DNA of 64,000 bases from Halomonas smyrnensis AAD6. Its GTDB lineage: Bacteria; Pseudomonadota; Gammaproteobacteria; Pseudomonadales; Halomonadaceae. Positions 28,557-37,631 of the stretch are shown here, piece by piece; position 1 is the first letter of the stretch, and every line of letters begins with the position of its first letter. A program made the position numbers and the translations under genes. The stretch spans positions 199,114 through 263,113 of the forward strand of contig NZ_AJKS02000003.1 in NCBI RefSeq assembly GCF_000265245.1, written 5' to 3'. The notes under the pieces are model-generated. The model saw only the letters and a list, made by a program, of their open reading frames with translations, was not told where the DNA came from and did not search any database.

Positions 28557-28802
28557 ATGTCGCACGATCAAGGCGAGACCCTGGTGCATATGGTCAATCA
28601 GATTGCCACCAACCTGAGCGGCGGCCGCGAGGAAGCCGAGGCCGTGGAAGGCGTCTGCAGTCATCTGGAGAAGTTCTGGGCCCGGGCCATGAAGCAGCGC
28701 ATCGTCGCCTGCCTCGACGAGCCCGACGCCGGCGGCCTGGCGCCGGTGGCACGCCAGGCCGTGGAACGGCTGGCCGAGCACCAGGCCCGCAAGGCGGGCT
28801 GA
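28557..28802 (+). CDS. fdsD: formate dehydrogenase delta subunit FdsD
   Basis: An 81-residue protein of the FdsD family, the small helical subunit of soluble NAD-dependent formate dehydrogenases. It begins MSHDQGETLVHMVNQIATNL and has the family pattern VCSHLEKFWARAMKQRI. GAGGA precedes the ATG. It ends the fdsG-fdsB-fdsA-fdhD-fdsD operon and is followed by a strong terminator, so all genes needed for the enzyme except general cofactor synthesis are here. Confidence 0.93.
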   Translation: MSHDQGETLVHMVNQIATNLSGGREEAEAVEGVCSHLEKFWARAMKQRIVACLDEPDAGGLAPVARQAVERLAEHQARKAG

Positions 28803-28838
28803 CAACGCTCGCGCCGCTCCACGAAGCCGGCACAATGC

Positions 28839-28875
28839 AGAAGGGCCGCCCCCATGGGGCGGCCCTTCTGTTTCC
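28839..28875. terminator. bidirectional terminator after fdsD
   Basis: CAGAAGGGCCGCCCC (28839-28853), a CAT loop, and GGGGCGGCCCTTCTG (28857-28871) form a perfect 15-bp stem followed by TTTC. It lies between converging fdsD (+) and the glycine-zipper gene (-). Confidence 0.88.
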
Positions 28876-28926
28876 TGCCTAGGCCTACTGGCCTGGTGCC
28901 GGCGCTTGCCGCACGTCGGGGGCGAA

Positions 28927-29475
28927 TCAGCCCTGGCTGCGGGGCTCGCCCCACTGCGGTTCGCCGTTCACGACGCGCACCGTCTCGCCCTGGGGACGCT
29001 GGTCCAGCCGGCTGGTGTGGGACTGGCCGTCATAGCGCCAGCTGACCTCGTAGCCGGTGGTTTCCTCGCGGGAATCGGTGACGGTGTGGCAGCGCTGCTC
29101 GGTGGTGGAGACGGTCTGGCCGGCCTCGACCCGCTGCTGCACCTCGCGGCCGGCGAGGCCGCCGCCGATGGCACCGGCCACGGTGGCGATCTTCTTGCCG
29201 CTGCCGCCGCCGACCTGGTTGCCCAGCAGTCCGCCGACGATGGCCCCGGCCGCCGTGCCGACCACGCTGTGCGGGTCGCGGGTCGGCGCCTGACGCTGCA
29301 CCACCACGTTCTCGCACACCTCACGCGGGGTCTCCACCGTGCGGGTCAGGGGTTCCACGCCGGTGATATCGGCGAACTGGGGCTGGCGGCTTTCCTGCAC
29401 CTGCCAGGCGCCGAAGGCCATGCCACCGAGGCCCAGTACCGCCAGAACGCTGCCCACCACGATCGACTTGCTCAT
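28927..29475 (-). CDS. glycine-zipper 2TM domain protein
   Basis: A 182-residue envelope protein. An N-terminal membrane segment or uncleaved signal (VVGSVLAVLGLGGMAFGAW, about residues 6-24) is followed by a glycine-zipper 2TM domain (VVGTAAGAIVGGLLG and VAGAIGGGLAGRE, about 71-106) and a C-terminal beta-rich part with two cysteines (CENVV; RCHTV). Such proteins (Rick_17kDa/SlyB-like) associate with outer or inner membranes and often respond to envelope stress. There is no lipobox. No operon partner; function is not known. Confidence 0.85.
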   Translation of the reverse strand: MSKSIVVGSVLAVLGLGGMAFGAWQVQESRQPQFADITGVEPLTRTVETPREVCENVVVQRQAPTRDPHSVVGTAAGAIVGGLLGNQVGGGSGKKIATVAGAIGGGLAGREVQQRVEAGQTVSTTEQRCHTVTDSREETTGYEVSWRYDGQSHTSRLDQRPQGETVRVVNGEPQWGEPRSQG

Positions 29476-29688
29476 GTTCGTAACCTCTTATCGGGCGTTC
29501 GACACGCCTCTCGCCGGAATCCTGGAAACCTGCTCCAGCGGTTGCAATGGCGGGCGAGGCTTCCCGCCCCGCGCCGATGCCCGACAGTATCGGCCGCCAT
29601 TGATCGCGGCTCCAGCCCATCCGATGCGGTTCCACACTTGCTGCGCCGCTGTCGCCGGACGCGGACACCCCGGTCGATCACGCCGCCA

Positions 29689-30768
29689 TCAGCGCGCCTG
29701 CACCTCGGACCACAGCTGCTGGAAGGTCTGCAGCGACTCGCCGGACAGCGTGGGAATGAAGCGCAGGGCCTCCATGTCCTCGTCGCTCGGCATGATCGGC
29801 GGCTGGGTCAGCACCTCGTCGAGATAGGGCTCGGCGGCGGCGTTGGGGCTCGCGTAGTAGTTGTAGTTGGACAGCTGGGCACCGACCTCGGCGTCGAGCA
29901 GGAAGTCGATGAACTGGTGCGCCAGCTCGGGATGCGGCGCCTCGGAGGGGATCATCATGGCGTCGACCCACATCTCGGCGCCCTCCTCCGGAATCATGAA
30001 CGCGAGGTTCTCGAAGGCCTCCGGGTTCTCGTCCTTCTGGTAGAAGTAATCGCCATTGAAGGACATGCCGGCCTGGATCACGCCGCGGGACAGCTGCTGC
30101 AGCGCCGGCGTGCCGTCGCTGAAGCCGCTGAAGGTGTCGCGCCCCTTGGTGTCGATCATCAGCCGCGCCGCCTCGCGCCAGGCATCCAGGCCGGTACAGT
30201 CATAGCCGTGGCCCAGGTAGGCGCAGGCGCCGCCCATGGTGACCTGACCGTCGCCGATCATGGCGAACGGGTACTCGCCGTTGACCGCCGGATCGAACAT
30301 CAGCGACCAGCTCCTGGGCGCGTCGGGGAAGGTCTCGGTGTTGTAGACGATGCCGGTGGTGCCCCACTGGTAGGGCACGGAGTAGCGGCCGCCGGGATCG
30401 TAGGAGGGATCCTGGAACTGCGCCATAACGTTGTCCAGGTTGTCGAGCCGCGCCTTGTCCAGCGGCTGGACCAGCCCGGTCTCGATCAGGCGCGGCACGT
30501 AGTAGTTGGACGGCACGACGATGTCGTACTGGGAGGCGCCGCCGGCGTTGAGCTTGGCGAACATCTCCGGCAGCGAGTTGAAGTAGTTCTGCACCACATC
30601 GACGTCGTACTCGGCCTCGAAGGCCTCGATGATCGCCGGGTCCATGTACTGGGTCCAGTTGAAGAGATAGAGCTTGTCCGCCTCTTGCTGCGCCTGGGCC
30701 TGTCCGGCGAGGGCGAGCCCGCCCAGCGAGAGGGCCATGGCGAGGGTGCTGCGTGTCATGGTGGTCAT
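29689..30768 (-). CDS. potD: spermidine/putrescine-binding protein PotD
   Basis: The periplasmic polyamine-binding protein of the potABCD ABC transporter. It has 359 residues with a signal peptide (LAMALSLGGLALAGQAQA, cleavage after AQA near residue 27). The mature start KLYLFNWTQYMDPAIIEAFE is the usual PotD/PotF pattern. AAGGGA six bases upstream fixes ATG 30768; the longer open frame reaches back into potC. It is the last gene of the operon, 53 bases after potC. Whether it prefers spermidine or putrescine cannot be told from the sequence. Confidence 0.93.
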   Translation of the reverse strand: MTTMTRSTLAMALSLGGLALAGQAQAQQEADKLYLFNWTQYMDPAIIEAFEAEYDVDVVQNYFNSLPEMFAKLNAGGASQYDIVVPSNYYVPRLIETGLVQPLDKARLDNLDNVMAQFQDPSYDPGGRYSVPYQWGTTGIVYNTETFPDAPRSWSLMFDPAVNGEYPFAMIGDGQVTMGGACAYLGHGYDCTGLDAWREAARLMIDTKGRDTFSGFSDGTPALQQLSRGVIQAGMSFNGDYFYQKDENPEAFENLAFMIPEEGAEMWVDAMMIPSEAPHPELAHQFIDFLLDAEVGAQLSNYNYYASPNAAAEPYLDEVLTQPPIMPSDEDMEALRFIPTLSGESLQTFQQLWSEVQAR

Positions 30769-30821
30769 GTTCGTTCCCTTGGCGTTTCTGGTGGTCGAGG
30801 TGATCGGTGGATGCCGCCGGT

Positions 30822-31619
30822 TCAGGGCGACCGGCGACGGCTGAAGACAAGACTCAGCATAGCGGCGATGGCCACGGCGGCGATCATCAGCGCGGCGATG
30901 GCGTTGATCTCCGGCGACACGCCCTTGCGGATCGCGCCCCAGATGTAGATCGGCAGGGTCGCGCTCTCCGGCCCGGCGGTGAAGAAGCTGATCACGAAGT
31001 CGTCCACCGACAGCGTGAAGGAGAGGAAGAAGGCCGCCATCAGCGCCGGCTTGAGCGTCGGCAGCATGAAGTGCACCAAGCGCTGGCGAGGCGTCGCATA
31101 GAGATCCCGCGCGGCCTCGAACAGCGCCGGGTCCAGCCCCACGAAGCGCGAATAGACGATCAGCGCCACGAACGGAATCTGGAAGGTCACATGGGCGATG
31201 ATCATGGTGCCGAGCCCCGGCGACAGCCAGCCGGTCCACTCGTTGATCTGCACGAAGAAGGCCATCTCGGCGATGCCGAAGACGATGTCCGGCAGCACCA
31301 GCGGCAGGTAGATCACCAGGATCAGCCAGCCCAGGCGGCGCCGCCGATGGCGATACATGCCATAGCCGAGCACGCCGCCGACCACCAGCGCGATCAGCGA
31401 CGAGACCACCGCCAGCATCAGGCTGTTGCCGAAGGCCGAGAGGATCTCCTCATTGCCCATCAGCCGGTGATACCAGCGCAGCGAGAAATCGGCGAAACGC
31501 GCCGAGCTGTTGGCCGAGTTGAAGGAAAACAGCACCACCACCGCCAGCGGCAGGTAGAGGAAGGCCAGGGTCAGCCACCAGAAGACGGCCAGGCCGCGGT
31601 GCAGGGTACGCTTGGTCAT
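30822..31619 (-). CDS. potC: polyamine ABC transporter permease PotC
   Basis: An inner-membrane permease of 265 residues with six membrane helices. The EAA loop that docks the ATPase reads EAARDLYATPRQRL (about residues 175-188). It starts MTKRTLHRGLAVFWW at ATG 31619, overlapping the potB stop by four bases. It pairs with PotB to form the channel for polyamine import. Confidence 0.94.
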   Translation of the reverse strand: MTKRTLHRGLAVFWWLTLAFLYLPLAVVVLFSFNSANSSARFADFSLRWYHRLMGNEEILSAFGNSLMLAVVSSLIALVVGGVLGYGMYRHRRRRLGWLILVIYLPLVLPDIVFGIAEMAFFVQINEWTGWLSPGLGTMIIAHVTFQIPFVALIVYSRFVGLDPALFEAARDLYATPRQRLVHFMLPTLKPALMAAFFLSFTLSVDDFVISFFTAGPESATLPIYIWGAIRKGVSPEINAIAALMIAAVAIAAMLSLVFSRRRSP

Positions 31620-32548
31620 ATCACCACCTGCTCGCCGCCGCCCAGCCGCTTGCCGAGGCGGCGCATCACGAAGAGCCCGAGGAAGGTCGCCAGCAGCATC
31701 AGGATCGCACCGGCCGCGCCCAGCGGCCAGTTGGCGGCGCCGGCGAACTGGCTGGCCACCAGGTTGCCGAGCATCATGCCCTTGCCGCCACCGAGCAGCT
31801 CGGACACGACGTACATGCCGAAGGCGGGAATCGCCACCAGCACGATGCCCGCCAGCAGTCCCGGCAGCGTCTGAGGGAAGATCGCGTGGCGAAAAGTCCT
31901 GAGCGGATTGGCGTAGAGGTCCTGGGCGGCCTCCACCTGGGCCACATCGAGCCTCTCGAAGGCACTGTAGAGCGGCAGCACCATGAACGGCAGGAAGTTG
32001 TAGACCAGCCCCAGGGTGACCGCGAAGTTGGAGGGATAGAGCCCCATGTGCGGCGAGATCAGCCCCAGGCTCGCGGCCAGGTCGGACAGCGGCGTGCCCG
32101 GCGCCAGCAGGTTCATCCAGCCGAAGGAGCGGATCACCTGATTGGTCCAGGACGGCACCACCACCGCCAGCAGCAGCAGCGGCCGCCACTTGGCGCGACA
32201 GGTGGTGATGTAGTAGGCCACGGGATAGGCGATCACCACCACCAGCGCGGTGGAGACCAGGGTCTGCCACAGAGAGCGCAGCAGGGTATAGAGATTGCCG
32301 GGGCTCCAGCCCAGGAAGCCGAAGCCGGCCAGACGCTCGAAGGCATCCAGCGACAGCGGCATCTGCGGCAGGCCGTAGGGGCCGCTGCTCATGAAGGCTA
32401 CGCTCATCAGGTAGACGCTGGGCAGGACCAGGAACAGCAGGATCCACAGCGCCCCCGGGGTCACCGTCCACAGCAGGTGGCGGGTCTCGCGTCCCAGGCT
32501 TCGTGAGGAGGAAGCCGTTACGCCGGTATCGGTCATGCGCTGCCTCAT
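31616..32548 (-). CDS. potB: polyamine ABC transporter permease PotB
   Basis: The second membrane subunit, 310 residues with six helices and a cytoplasmic N-terminal tail of about 25 residues. The EAA loop is EAAQDLYANPLRTF (about residues 210-223). The start overlaps the potA stop by four bases (ATGA), and its stop overlaps potC likewise, so the subunits are translationally coupled. Confidence 0.94.
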   Translation of the reverse strand: MRQRMTDTGVTASSSRSLGRETRHLLWTVTPGALWILLFLVLPSVYLMSVAFMSSGPYGLPQMPLSLDAFERLAGFGFLGWSPGNLYTLLRSLWQTLVSTALVVVIAYPVAYYITTCRAKWRPLLLLAVVVPSWTNQVIRSFGWMNLLAPGTPLSDLAASLGLISPHMGLYPSNFAVTLGLVYNFLPFMVLPLYSAFERLDVAQVEAAQDLYANPLRTFRHAIFPQTLPGLLAGIVLVAIPAFGMYVVSELLGGGKGMMLGNLVASQFAGAANWPLGAAGAILMLLATFLGLFVMRRLGKRLGGGEQVVI

Positions 32549-33675
32549 TCGCTCAGGGTCACCAGATCTTCCGGCGCCACCGTCACCGTCACCGTCTCGC
32601 CCACCTCGGGCAGGTGGCGACCGCGGTTGCTGACCATGGCCTGAAGGGTGGTGTCGCCGACCGCCAGCCGGAACTCCGCGTGGCTGCCGCGATAGAGCCG
32701 CTCGGCCACGGTCGCCGGCAGATGGTTGGGGCCCTCCACCGCGCCGGGCAGCAGGTCCAGGGTCTCGGGCCGAATCAGCAGCAGCGCGCCGTCGCCGGGG
32801 TCCTCGGCGTCGAGCGTGCCGAGCGCCGTGGTCAGCCGCCGGCCGTCGCGGGCGCGGATCGCAAAGAGATTGTCGTGGCCCATGAAGCGTGCCACGAAGC
32901 CGTTGACCGGGCGTTCGTAGACCTCCCGCGGCGCGCCGACCTGCTGGATGCTGCCGCCGTTCAGCACGGCGATACGATCGGACATGACCATGGCCTCGTC
33001 CTGATCGTGGGTAACGAACACGAAGGTCATGCCGAGACGCTGCTGGACGCGCAGCAGCTCCACCTGCAGCTGGCCGCGCAGGCCGGCGTCCAGGGCCGAG
33101 AGCGGCTCGTCGAGCAGCAGCACGTCGGGCTCGCAGACCAGCGCCCTAGCCAGGGCGATGCGCTGGCGCTGGCCGCCGGAAAGCTGGTCGACGCGGCGCT
33201 CGACCAGGTCGCCGAGCTGGATGAAGCCGGCGATCTCGTCGACCCGGGCGTTGCGCTCGGCGGCCGGCAGGCCGCGCATCTTGAGCCCGAAGGCCAGGTT
33301 GTCGCGCACCGAGAGATGCGGAAACAGCGCATAGGACTGGAAGACCGTGTTGACGCTGCGCCGGTGAGGCGGCACCTCGGTGATGTCGCGCCCCCCTACC
33401 GCCAGCGCGCCGGCATCGGGCGCCTCCAGGCCGGCGAGGATCCGCAGCAGGGTCGTCTTGCCACAGCCGGAGGGCCCCAACAGGGTGAAGAACTCGCCGG
33501 CCCGGATGGTCAGATCAACCCCGTCCAGGGCCACGGTGTCATGCCCGAAGCGCTTGTGCAGGCCCTGCATCTCGATCGACGACGCCTGGCGGCGCGTCTC
33601 GCTTCGGGCGGAATTCTCGGCGGCCGGATCGCTGCCCGGCCGGTCGGCGATATCCGCCGTCATGGTCTCGCTCAT
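32545..33675 (-). CDS. potA: polyamine ABC transporter ATPase PotA
   Basis: The ATPase of the potABCD importer, 376 residues. Walker A GPSGCGKTT, Q-loop VFQSYALFPH, signature LSGGQRQRIALARAL, Walker B LLLDEPLSALD and switch THDQDEAM are present. A C-terminal TOBE domain (from about residue 285) follows. The first 35 residues are a non-conserved polar extension; a shorter start cannot be excluded. It is the first gene of the (-) operon and has a 512-base gap upstream. Confidence 0.95.
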   Translation of the reverse strand: MSETMTADIADRPGSDPAAENSARSETRRQASSIEMQGLHKRFGHDTVALDGVDLTIRAGEFFTLLGPSGCGKTTLLRILAGLEAPDAGALAVGGRDITEVPPHRRSVNTVFQSYALFPHLSVRDNLAFGLKMRGLPAAERNARVDEIAGFIQLGDLVERRVDQLSGGQRQRIALARALVCEPDVLLLDEPLSALDAGLRGQLQVELLRVQQRLGMTFVFVTHDQDEAMVMSDRIAVLNGGSIQQVGAPREVYERPVNGFVARFMGHDNLFAIRARDGRRLTTALGTLDAEDPGDGALLLIRPETLDLLPGAVEGPNHLPATVAERLYRGSHAEFRLAVGDTTLQAMVSNRGRHLPEVGETVTVTVAPEDLVTLSE

Positions 33676-33864
33676 GGACTCGTCTCTTCGCTGCGTCGGC
33701 CGCGCCCGCTGTTCGCGTCGGCTCGCCCGAGCTCATGACGCGCAGAGGCCGCCAGAGTGGAGGTCGCTCCTCCCCGGGGCTCGCATTGGCGTCAGATGGT
33801 GGCAAAGGGGAATTTTCTAGGGTCAGGGCCCCGGCGGCAAGGGCCAGAGACGCAATCGGGCAGG

Positions 33865-33884
33865 AAAACCCGCCTCCCGGCGGG
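33865..33884 (-). terminator. candidate intrinsic terminator upstream of potA
   Basis: Read on the (-) strand, CCCGCC, a four-base loop and GGCGGG (33869-33884) are followed by TTTT (33865-33868) and CC. It would stop transcripts coming from the SnoaL-like gene before potA. The stem is short (6 bp) and the T-run has four bases. Confidence 0.4.
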
Positions 33885-34129
33885 CGGAAGGCGGGACGAG
33901 CGGGGCGTGGATGTCGTCGCTTGTCGCGATGCGCCCCTTCATGGGAGGGGGCTGCCGACGGCCTGTGGCATGACCTCCAGTCGGCCATGTCGCCATGGTG
34001 GAGACGCTAGCGGCCCGGCCTGCTCCGCCGATGGGGCGGGCCCGATGACATGAGCCGGAGGCCGTCGTGAGACAGGGGCCTTACCTGCTTGCGAAGCGAC
34101 AGGGCTGTCATTCCCCAGGGGGAAGACCG

Positions 34130-34171
34130 GGCCAGGTACCACTCGGCCGGCGAGCCGGGCAATACCTGGCC
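34130..34171 (-). terminator. large hairpin at the 3' end of the SnoaL-like gene
   Basis: GGCCAGGTA (34130-34138) and TACCTGGCC (34163-34171) are perfect inverted arms, with a nested GC-rich stem between. It lies 17 bases beyond the stop of the (-) strand SnoaL-like gene. There is no T-run, so termination or 3'-end protection are both possible. Confidence 0.4.
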
Positions 34172-34187
34172 CCAGACGTCGACAGCT

Positions 34188-34724
34188 TCAGGGAAGCGCA
34201 TCGCCGTATCGCTCGGGCCGAGCGGCACTGTCCATCGCCTCCCAGCCGTGCCCACCGAAGGGATCGACGCCGAGCTGCTGCATGACCGACGGAAAGTCGA
34301 CCATGACCCAGTTATCGACGATCTTGCCGTCCACCACCTTCCAGAAATCCATGTAGCGGATCACCACTCTCTTGCCGGTGGGGGCGATGCCCATGAACTC
34401 ACCGCTGTGCACGGCCTCCTGGCGGCCGAAGGCGGCACACCATTCGCCCTGGGCCAGGCGAGCCTCGTCGATGCACACCTTGTCGGAAAAGGCCGCCTGG
34501 AAGGGCCGCTGCCAATGAGACTGGAACTCCTCCAGCCCTTGCTTGAAGCCGCAACCGGCATTGCCCATCCAGCGGAAGGCATCGCTGAAGAAACGCCCCA
34601 TGTTGTCGATGTCGTGGTCGTTGAGGCCATCGACCATGGCATCGATGGTGGCTAGGGTCTCGTCGGTTTTGGAGAGGTCATTGTGCCGCGTCAGGGCGGC
34701 CTGTTGAGGGCGTGCGCCGGGCAT
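34188..34724 (-). CDS. SnoaL/NTF2-like protein (single domain)
   Basis: A 178-residue protein with one SnoaL-like alpha+beta-barrel domain (about residues 20-155). The C-terminal strand block MDFWKVVDGKIVDNWVMVDF then QQLGVDPF is shared with the larger SnoaL-like proteins of this region (DFW...ENWVTVDL...RQLGVD in the 43.1-44.2 kb gene). Family members are polyketide/ester cyclases, isomerases or dehydratases, but most have unknown reactions. AAAGGTG precedes ATG 34724. It diverges from an AraC regulator, which probably controls it. Confidence 0.82.
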   Translation of the reverse strand: MPGARPQQAALTRHNDLSKTDETLATIDAMVDGLNDHDIDNMGRFFSDAFRWMGNAGCGFKQGLEEFQSHWQRPFQAAFSDKVCIDEARLAQGEWCAAFGRQEAVHSGEFMGIAPTGKRVVIRYMDFWKVVDGKIVDNWVMVDFPSVMQQLGVDPFGGHGWEAMDSAARPERYGDALP

Positions 34725-34915
34725 GGAAACACCTTTGGGTCATGAATCGATAAAGTGCGAAGCAACCCGGACAACTTAGCTCCCCCCTCCCCTGCCCACC
34801 ATGTCCCGCCGCCCTCTTTGCATGTGTTTTTGCACCTCCTGGCTGATATTCTAGGGTATATGCTCCATCCCGCGACGCCTCGCCGCTATCCGCCCGCGAC
34901 AGGAGAGCCCCCACC
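34725..34915. promoter_or_regulatory. divergent promoter region snoaL-like/araC-like
   Basis: A 191-base gap between divergent genes. TTTGCATG and TTTTTGCAC near 34820-34835 form an AT-rich direct half-repeat, and TATTCTAGGGTATATG (about 34847-34862) contains possible -10 elements for the + strand gene. No pair with ideal spacing was found. AGGAG sits about ten bases before the araC-like start. Confidence 0.35.
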
Positions 34916-35758
34916 ATGTCCTGCTTCCCGGCGCCCCTTTCGGACCTGACCGACGCCCTGCGCTGTCGCATCGACTGGTCGACCCATCGCAGCGATCACT
35001 GCGTCAACACCGGTTGGCGGGTGCTTCCCTACTGGGTGGTCCTGCATGTGGTGGAGGGCGCCTATCACTGTGAATGGGCCGAGGGAGGCGGCGTCAGCGC
35101 GACGCCGGGGGAGGTACTACTGGTGCCCGCTGGGACGCGTCACGCCCTGTCGTTCGAGGCAGGCACGGTCACCGACGGCCTGCATATCGACTTCAGCCTG
35201 CATCACGCCGTCGATGTGTTTTCCGGCCATGCGGTGCCGACCGTCATCGCCGACGAGGCGGCCGGCGTGGCCCGGGCCACCGCGGCACTGACCGCCCTTC
35301 TGGCGAATCAGCACACCGATGCCCTGCAGGGGGCCGCGGCCCGCCAGGCCGCCGCCTACGACTTCCTTGCACAGGTGCTTGCCGTGTCCCGGGAACGCCC
35401 GGAACGCCGGCATCATCTCGCCGCCCTCAAACGGCTCGAGGCCGCCCTGGCGCTGATCGACGGGCATGTCGATCGGGCGCCTACGGTCGAGGAGCTCGCC
35501 GCCCGCTGCGCGCTGTCCCGCAACCGCTTCACCGAGCTGTTCAAGGCGACCCTGGGCCAGAGTCCGAAGCAGTACCTCGACCAGCAGCGCCTGCGCAGGG
35601 CCATGTCGTTGCTGGTCCACAGCGATCAGGCCGTCGCCGAGATCGCCGACGGCCTGGGATTCTGCGACCCCTTCCACTTCAGCAAGCGCTTCAAGCGGCT
35701 GACCGGCGAGAGCCCCAGCGACTACCGACGCCAGGTGCGGCAGACCCTGTTGCGCTGA
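34916..35758 (+). CDS. AraC-family transcriptional regulator with cupin sensor domain
   Basis: A 280-residue regulator. The N-terminal half is an AraC-type cupin (PGEVLLVPAGTRHALSF, about residues 65-85). The C-terminal part has the two AraC helix-turn-helix motifs: TVEELAARCALSRNRFTELFKATLG, and IADGLGFCDPFHFSKRFKRLTG with YRR at the end. It diverges from the single-domain SnoaL-like gene, whose activation is its most likely task. The ligand is unknown. Confidence 0.9.
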   Translation: MSCFPAPLSDLTDALRCRIDWSTHRSDHCVNTGWRVLPYWVVLHVVEGAYHCEWAEGGGVSATPGEVLLVPAGTRHALSFEAGTVTDGLHIDFSLHHAVDVFSGHAVPTVIADEAAGVARATAALTALLANQHTDALQGAAARQAAAYDFLAQVLAVSRERPERRHHLAALKRLEAALALIDGHVDRAPTVEELAARCALSRNRFTELFKATLGQSPKQYLDQQRLRRAMSLLVHSDQAVAEIADGLGFCDPFHFSKRFKRLTGESPSDYRRQVRQTLLR

Positions 35759-35774
35759 CACCGGCGACCGGCTC

Positions 35775-36212
35775 TCAGGCGTCCCGGGCCACCTCGTGAG
35801 CCAGCAGCTGCTTCCAGACCGCCACCTCGTCGACGGTGATCCATTCCTGGGTGACCCGGCCATCGACCATGTGAGCGTGAGACAGCCCCATGATGTAGCC
35901 CGGCGCCCCGGTCGGCGCGCCGAAGTGGCCCCAGCCGCCGTGGGTGGCACGCATTGTCCAGCGCATGGCGAGGCGCACCGGCTGACCGGGGTCGCGATTG
36001 ATGATCAGATGCTCGACCCGGAAGTCGACATCGGGGAAGGACGCCAGGTAGCCGAGGCAGAAGCGATCGATATCGCCGTGGCCGTTGATGCTGTCACCGC
36101 AGGGAATATTGACCGTGGCCCCCGGATGGTAGAGATCGAAACTCGAGTTCTCCGAATGCATGGTAAGGAAGCCGCCGATATTGGCGGCTACCTTGTCACC
36201 GAGCGGCGACAC
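35775..36212 (-). CDS. SnoaL-like C-terminal domain only, probably a truncated copy
   Basis: A 145-residue frame that aligns with only the C-terminal domain of the two-domain SnoaL-like protein at 44471-45439. Shared blocks include GHxDxxRFxxGYxxxFP, W(S/T)xxxTHxGxGxFGxPxGAP and EWxxxDExA. The apparent start is GTG 36212; ATG 36161 is the alternative. Neither has a good ribosome-binding site, and an in-frame TAG lies nine bases before the GTG. It sits 47 bases behind kbl on the same strand. It may be translated from the tdh-kbl transcript as a one-domain protein or be a decaying fragment. Confidence 0.55.
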   Translation of the reverse strand: MSPLGDKVAANIGGFLTMHSENSSFDLYHPGATVNIPCGDSINGHGDIDRFCLGYLASFPDVDFRVEHLIINRDPGQPVRLAMRWTMRATHGGWGHFGAPTGAPGYIMGLSHAHMVDGRVTQEWITVDEVAVWKQLLAHEVARDA

Positions 36213-36259
36213 AAGACTCTAGGCCAAGACTCTGGATTTCTCGAGATGATGGCCGCTCC

Positions 36260-37453
36260 CTAACCGATCCCCAGCCGCGTCTTGACCCTTCCAAAGGCCG
36301 CCAAAGCCCCCTCCAGGTCCTCGCGGCTCAGGGCCGCCGATACCTGGGTACGAATGCGTGCCTTGCCCTTGGGCACCACCGGATAGGAGAAGGCGATCAC
36401 ATAGACGCCCTCCTTGAGCATTTCCTCGGCGAAACGCGCCGCCAGGGCAGCGTCATGAAGCATCACCGGCACGATGGGGTGCTCGCCGGGTAGCAGCTCG
36501 AAGCCCAGCTCCTCGAGTCCGCGGCGGAAGTAGGCCGTGTTATCGCGCAGCCGGTCGCGCAGCTCGCGAGATTCCGCCGCCAGTTCCAGGGCCTTGAGGG
36601 CACCTGCGACCACCGGCGGCGCCACGGTGTTGGAGAACAGGTACGGCCGCGAGCGCTGGCGCAGCAACTCGACGATCTCACCTCGAGCACTGGTGTAGCC
36701 ACCACTGGCGCCGCCCAGGGCCTTGCCCAGGGTGCCGGTGAGGATATCGATCCGACCCAGGCAGTCGCGGTACTCATGGCTGCCGCGACCGCCCTCGCCC
36801 AGGAAGCCGGTGGCATGGCAGTCGTCGACGTGGACCAGGGCCCCATAGCGCTCGGCCAGAGCGCAGATCTCGTCGAGCCGGGCGATATAGCCGTCCATGG
36901 AGAACACGCCGTCGGTGGTGATCAGCTTGAAGCGCGCCCCCGCCGCATCGGCGGCCTGCAGTTGAGCCTCAAGATCGGCCATATCGCTGTTGCGGTAACG
37001 GTAGCGCTTGGCCTTGCACAGCCTCACCCCGTCGATGATGCTGGCATGATTGAGCTCATCGGAGATCACCGCGTCCTCGGGGCCCAGCAGGGTCTCGAAC
37101 AGCCCGCCGTTGGCGTCGAAGCAGGAAGGATAGAGGATGGTGTCCTCGGTGCCGAGGAACTCGCTGAGCTTCGCTTCCAGGGTCTTGTGCAGGGATTGGG
37201 TGCCGCAGATGAAGCGCACCGAGGCCAGCCCGTAGCCCCACTCGTTCAGGCCCTCCATGGCGGCCGCCTTGACCTCGGGATGCTGGGCGAGCCCCAGGTA
37301 GTTGTTGGCGCATAGGTTCAACACCTCGCCGTCGTTCGCCACGCCCACATGGGCGCCCTGGGGGGTCGCCAGCTCGCGCTCGCGCTTGGTCAGCCCGGCC
37401 GCGTCGATGGCCGCCAGTTCGTCGCGAAGATGTTGTTGAAAGTCGCCGTACAT
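36260..37453 (-). CDS. kbl: glycine C-acetyltransferase (2-amino-3-ketobutyrate CoA ligase)
   Basis: A PLP enzyme of 397 residues that splits 2-amino-3-oxobutanoate with CoA into glycine and acetyl-CoA. It is the second step of threonine breakdown after Tdh. It begins [20 protein letters not shown]. The PLP lysine is in [14 protein letters not shown] and the PLP-binding blocks [10 protein letters not shown] and [12 protein letters not shown] are present. Length and motifs match E. coli Kbl. tdh lies upstream on the same strand, with a repeat element in the gap. Confidence 0.97.
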   Translation of the reverse strand: MYGDFQQHLRDELAAIDAAGLTKRERELATPQGAHVGVANDGEVLNLCANNYLGLAQHPEVKAAAMEGLNEWGYGLASVRFICGTQSLHKTLEAKLSEFLGTEDTILYPSCFDANGGLFETLLGPEDAVISDELNHASIIDGVRLCKAKRYRYRNSDMADLEAQLQAADAAGARFKLITTDGVFSMDGYIARLDEICALAERYGALVHVDDCHATGFLGEGGRGSHEYRDCLGRIDILTGTLGKALGGASGGYTSARGEIVELLRQRSRPYLFSNTVAPPVVAGALKALELAAESRELRDRLRDNTAYFRRGLEELGFELLPGEHPIVPVMLHDAALAARFAEEMLKEGVYVIAFSYPVVPKGKARIRTQVSAALSREDLEGALAAFGRVKTRLGIG

Positions 37454-37517
37454 GGTGTCGTATCCCTTCTACTAGATGGCTCATCGAGTGTCGAAGATCC
37501 TAATGCGATGCGCTGTA

Positions 37518-37611
37518 CCGGCGACAAGCCTTCGCGAGGCGCTGTAACCCCATCCCTGGGCTACGTTTGCCATTCATAGCAATAACACCCCGCTGCGCCT
37601 TATCCCCGGTG
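37518..37611. repeat. dispersed intergenic repeat, copy 2
   Basis: The sequence matches copy 1 near 7.2-7.4 kb over the first 54 bases (CCGGCGACAAG, CGCGAGGCGCTGT, CCCATCCCTGGG, GTTTGCC) and at the end (CTTATCCCCGGTG, 37599-37611). The middle is about 80 bases shorter. Start and end are near reverse complements (CCGGCGACAAG against CCGGGGATAAG). It occupies the tdh-kbl gap inside an operon. Confidence 0.72.
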
Positions 37612-37631
37612 ACCATCGCTTCCATGCGTTC

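Larger units (their letters stand above)
33676..34187. other. 512-base intergenic region potA/snoaL
   Basis: No gene is supported here. The potA-proximal 185 bases should hold the potA promoter, but no convincing -35/-10 was found. It contains a candidate (-) strand terminator (33865-33884) and a large inverted repeat near 34130-34171, both described separately. The short open frames in it have no recognisable similarity. Confidence 0.6.

Noticed and set aside
29689..31239. 516-residue frame covering potD and part of potC
   Set aside because: The upstream part is an out-of-frame read of potC. A signal peptide and ribosome-binding site place the potD start at 30768.
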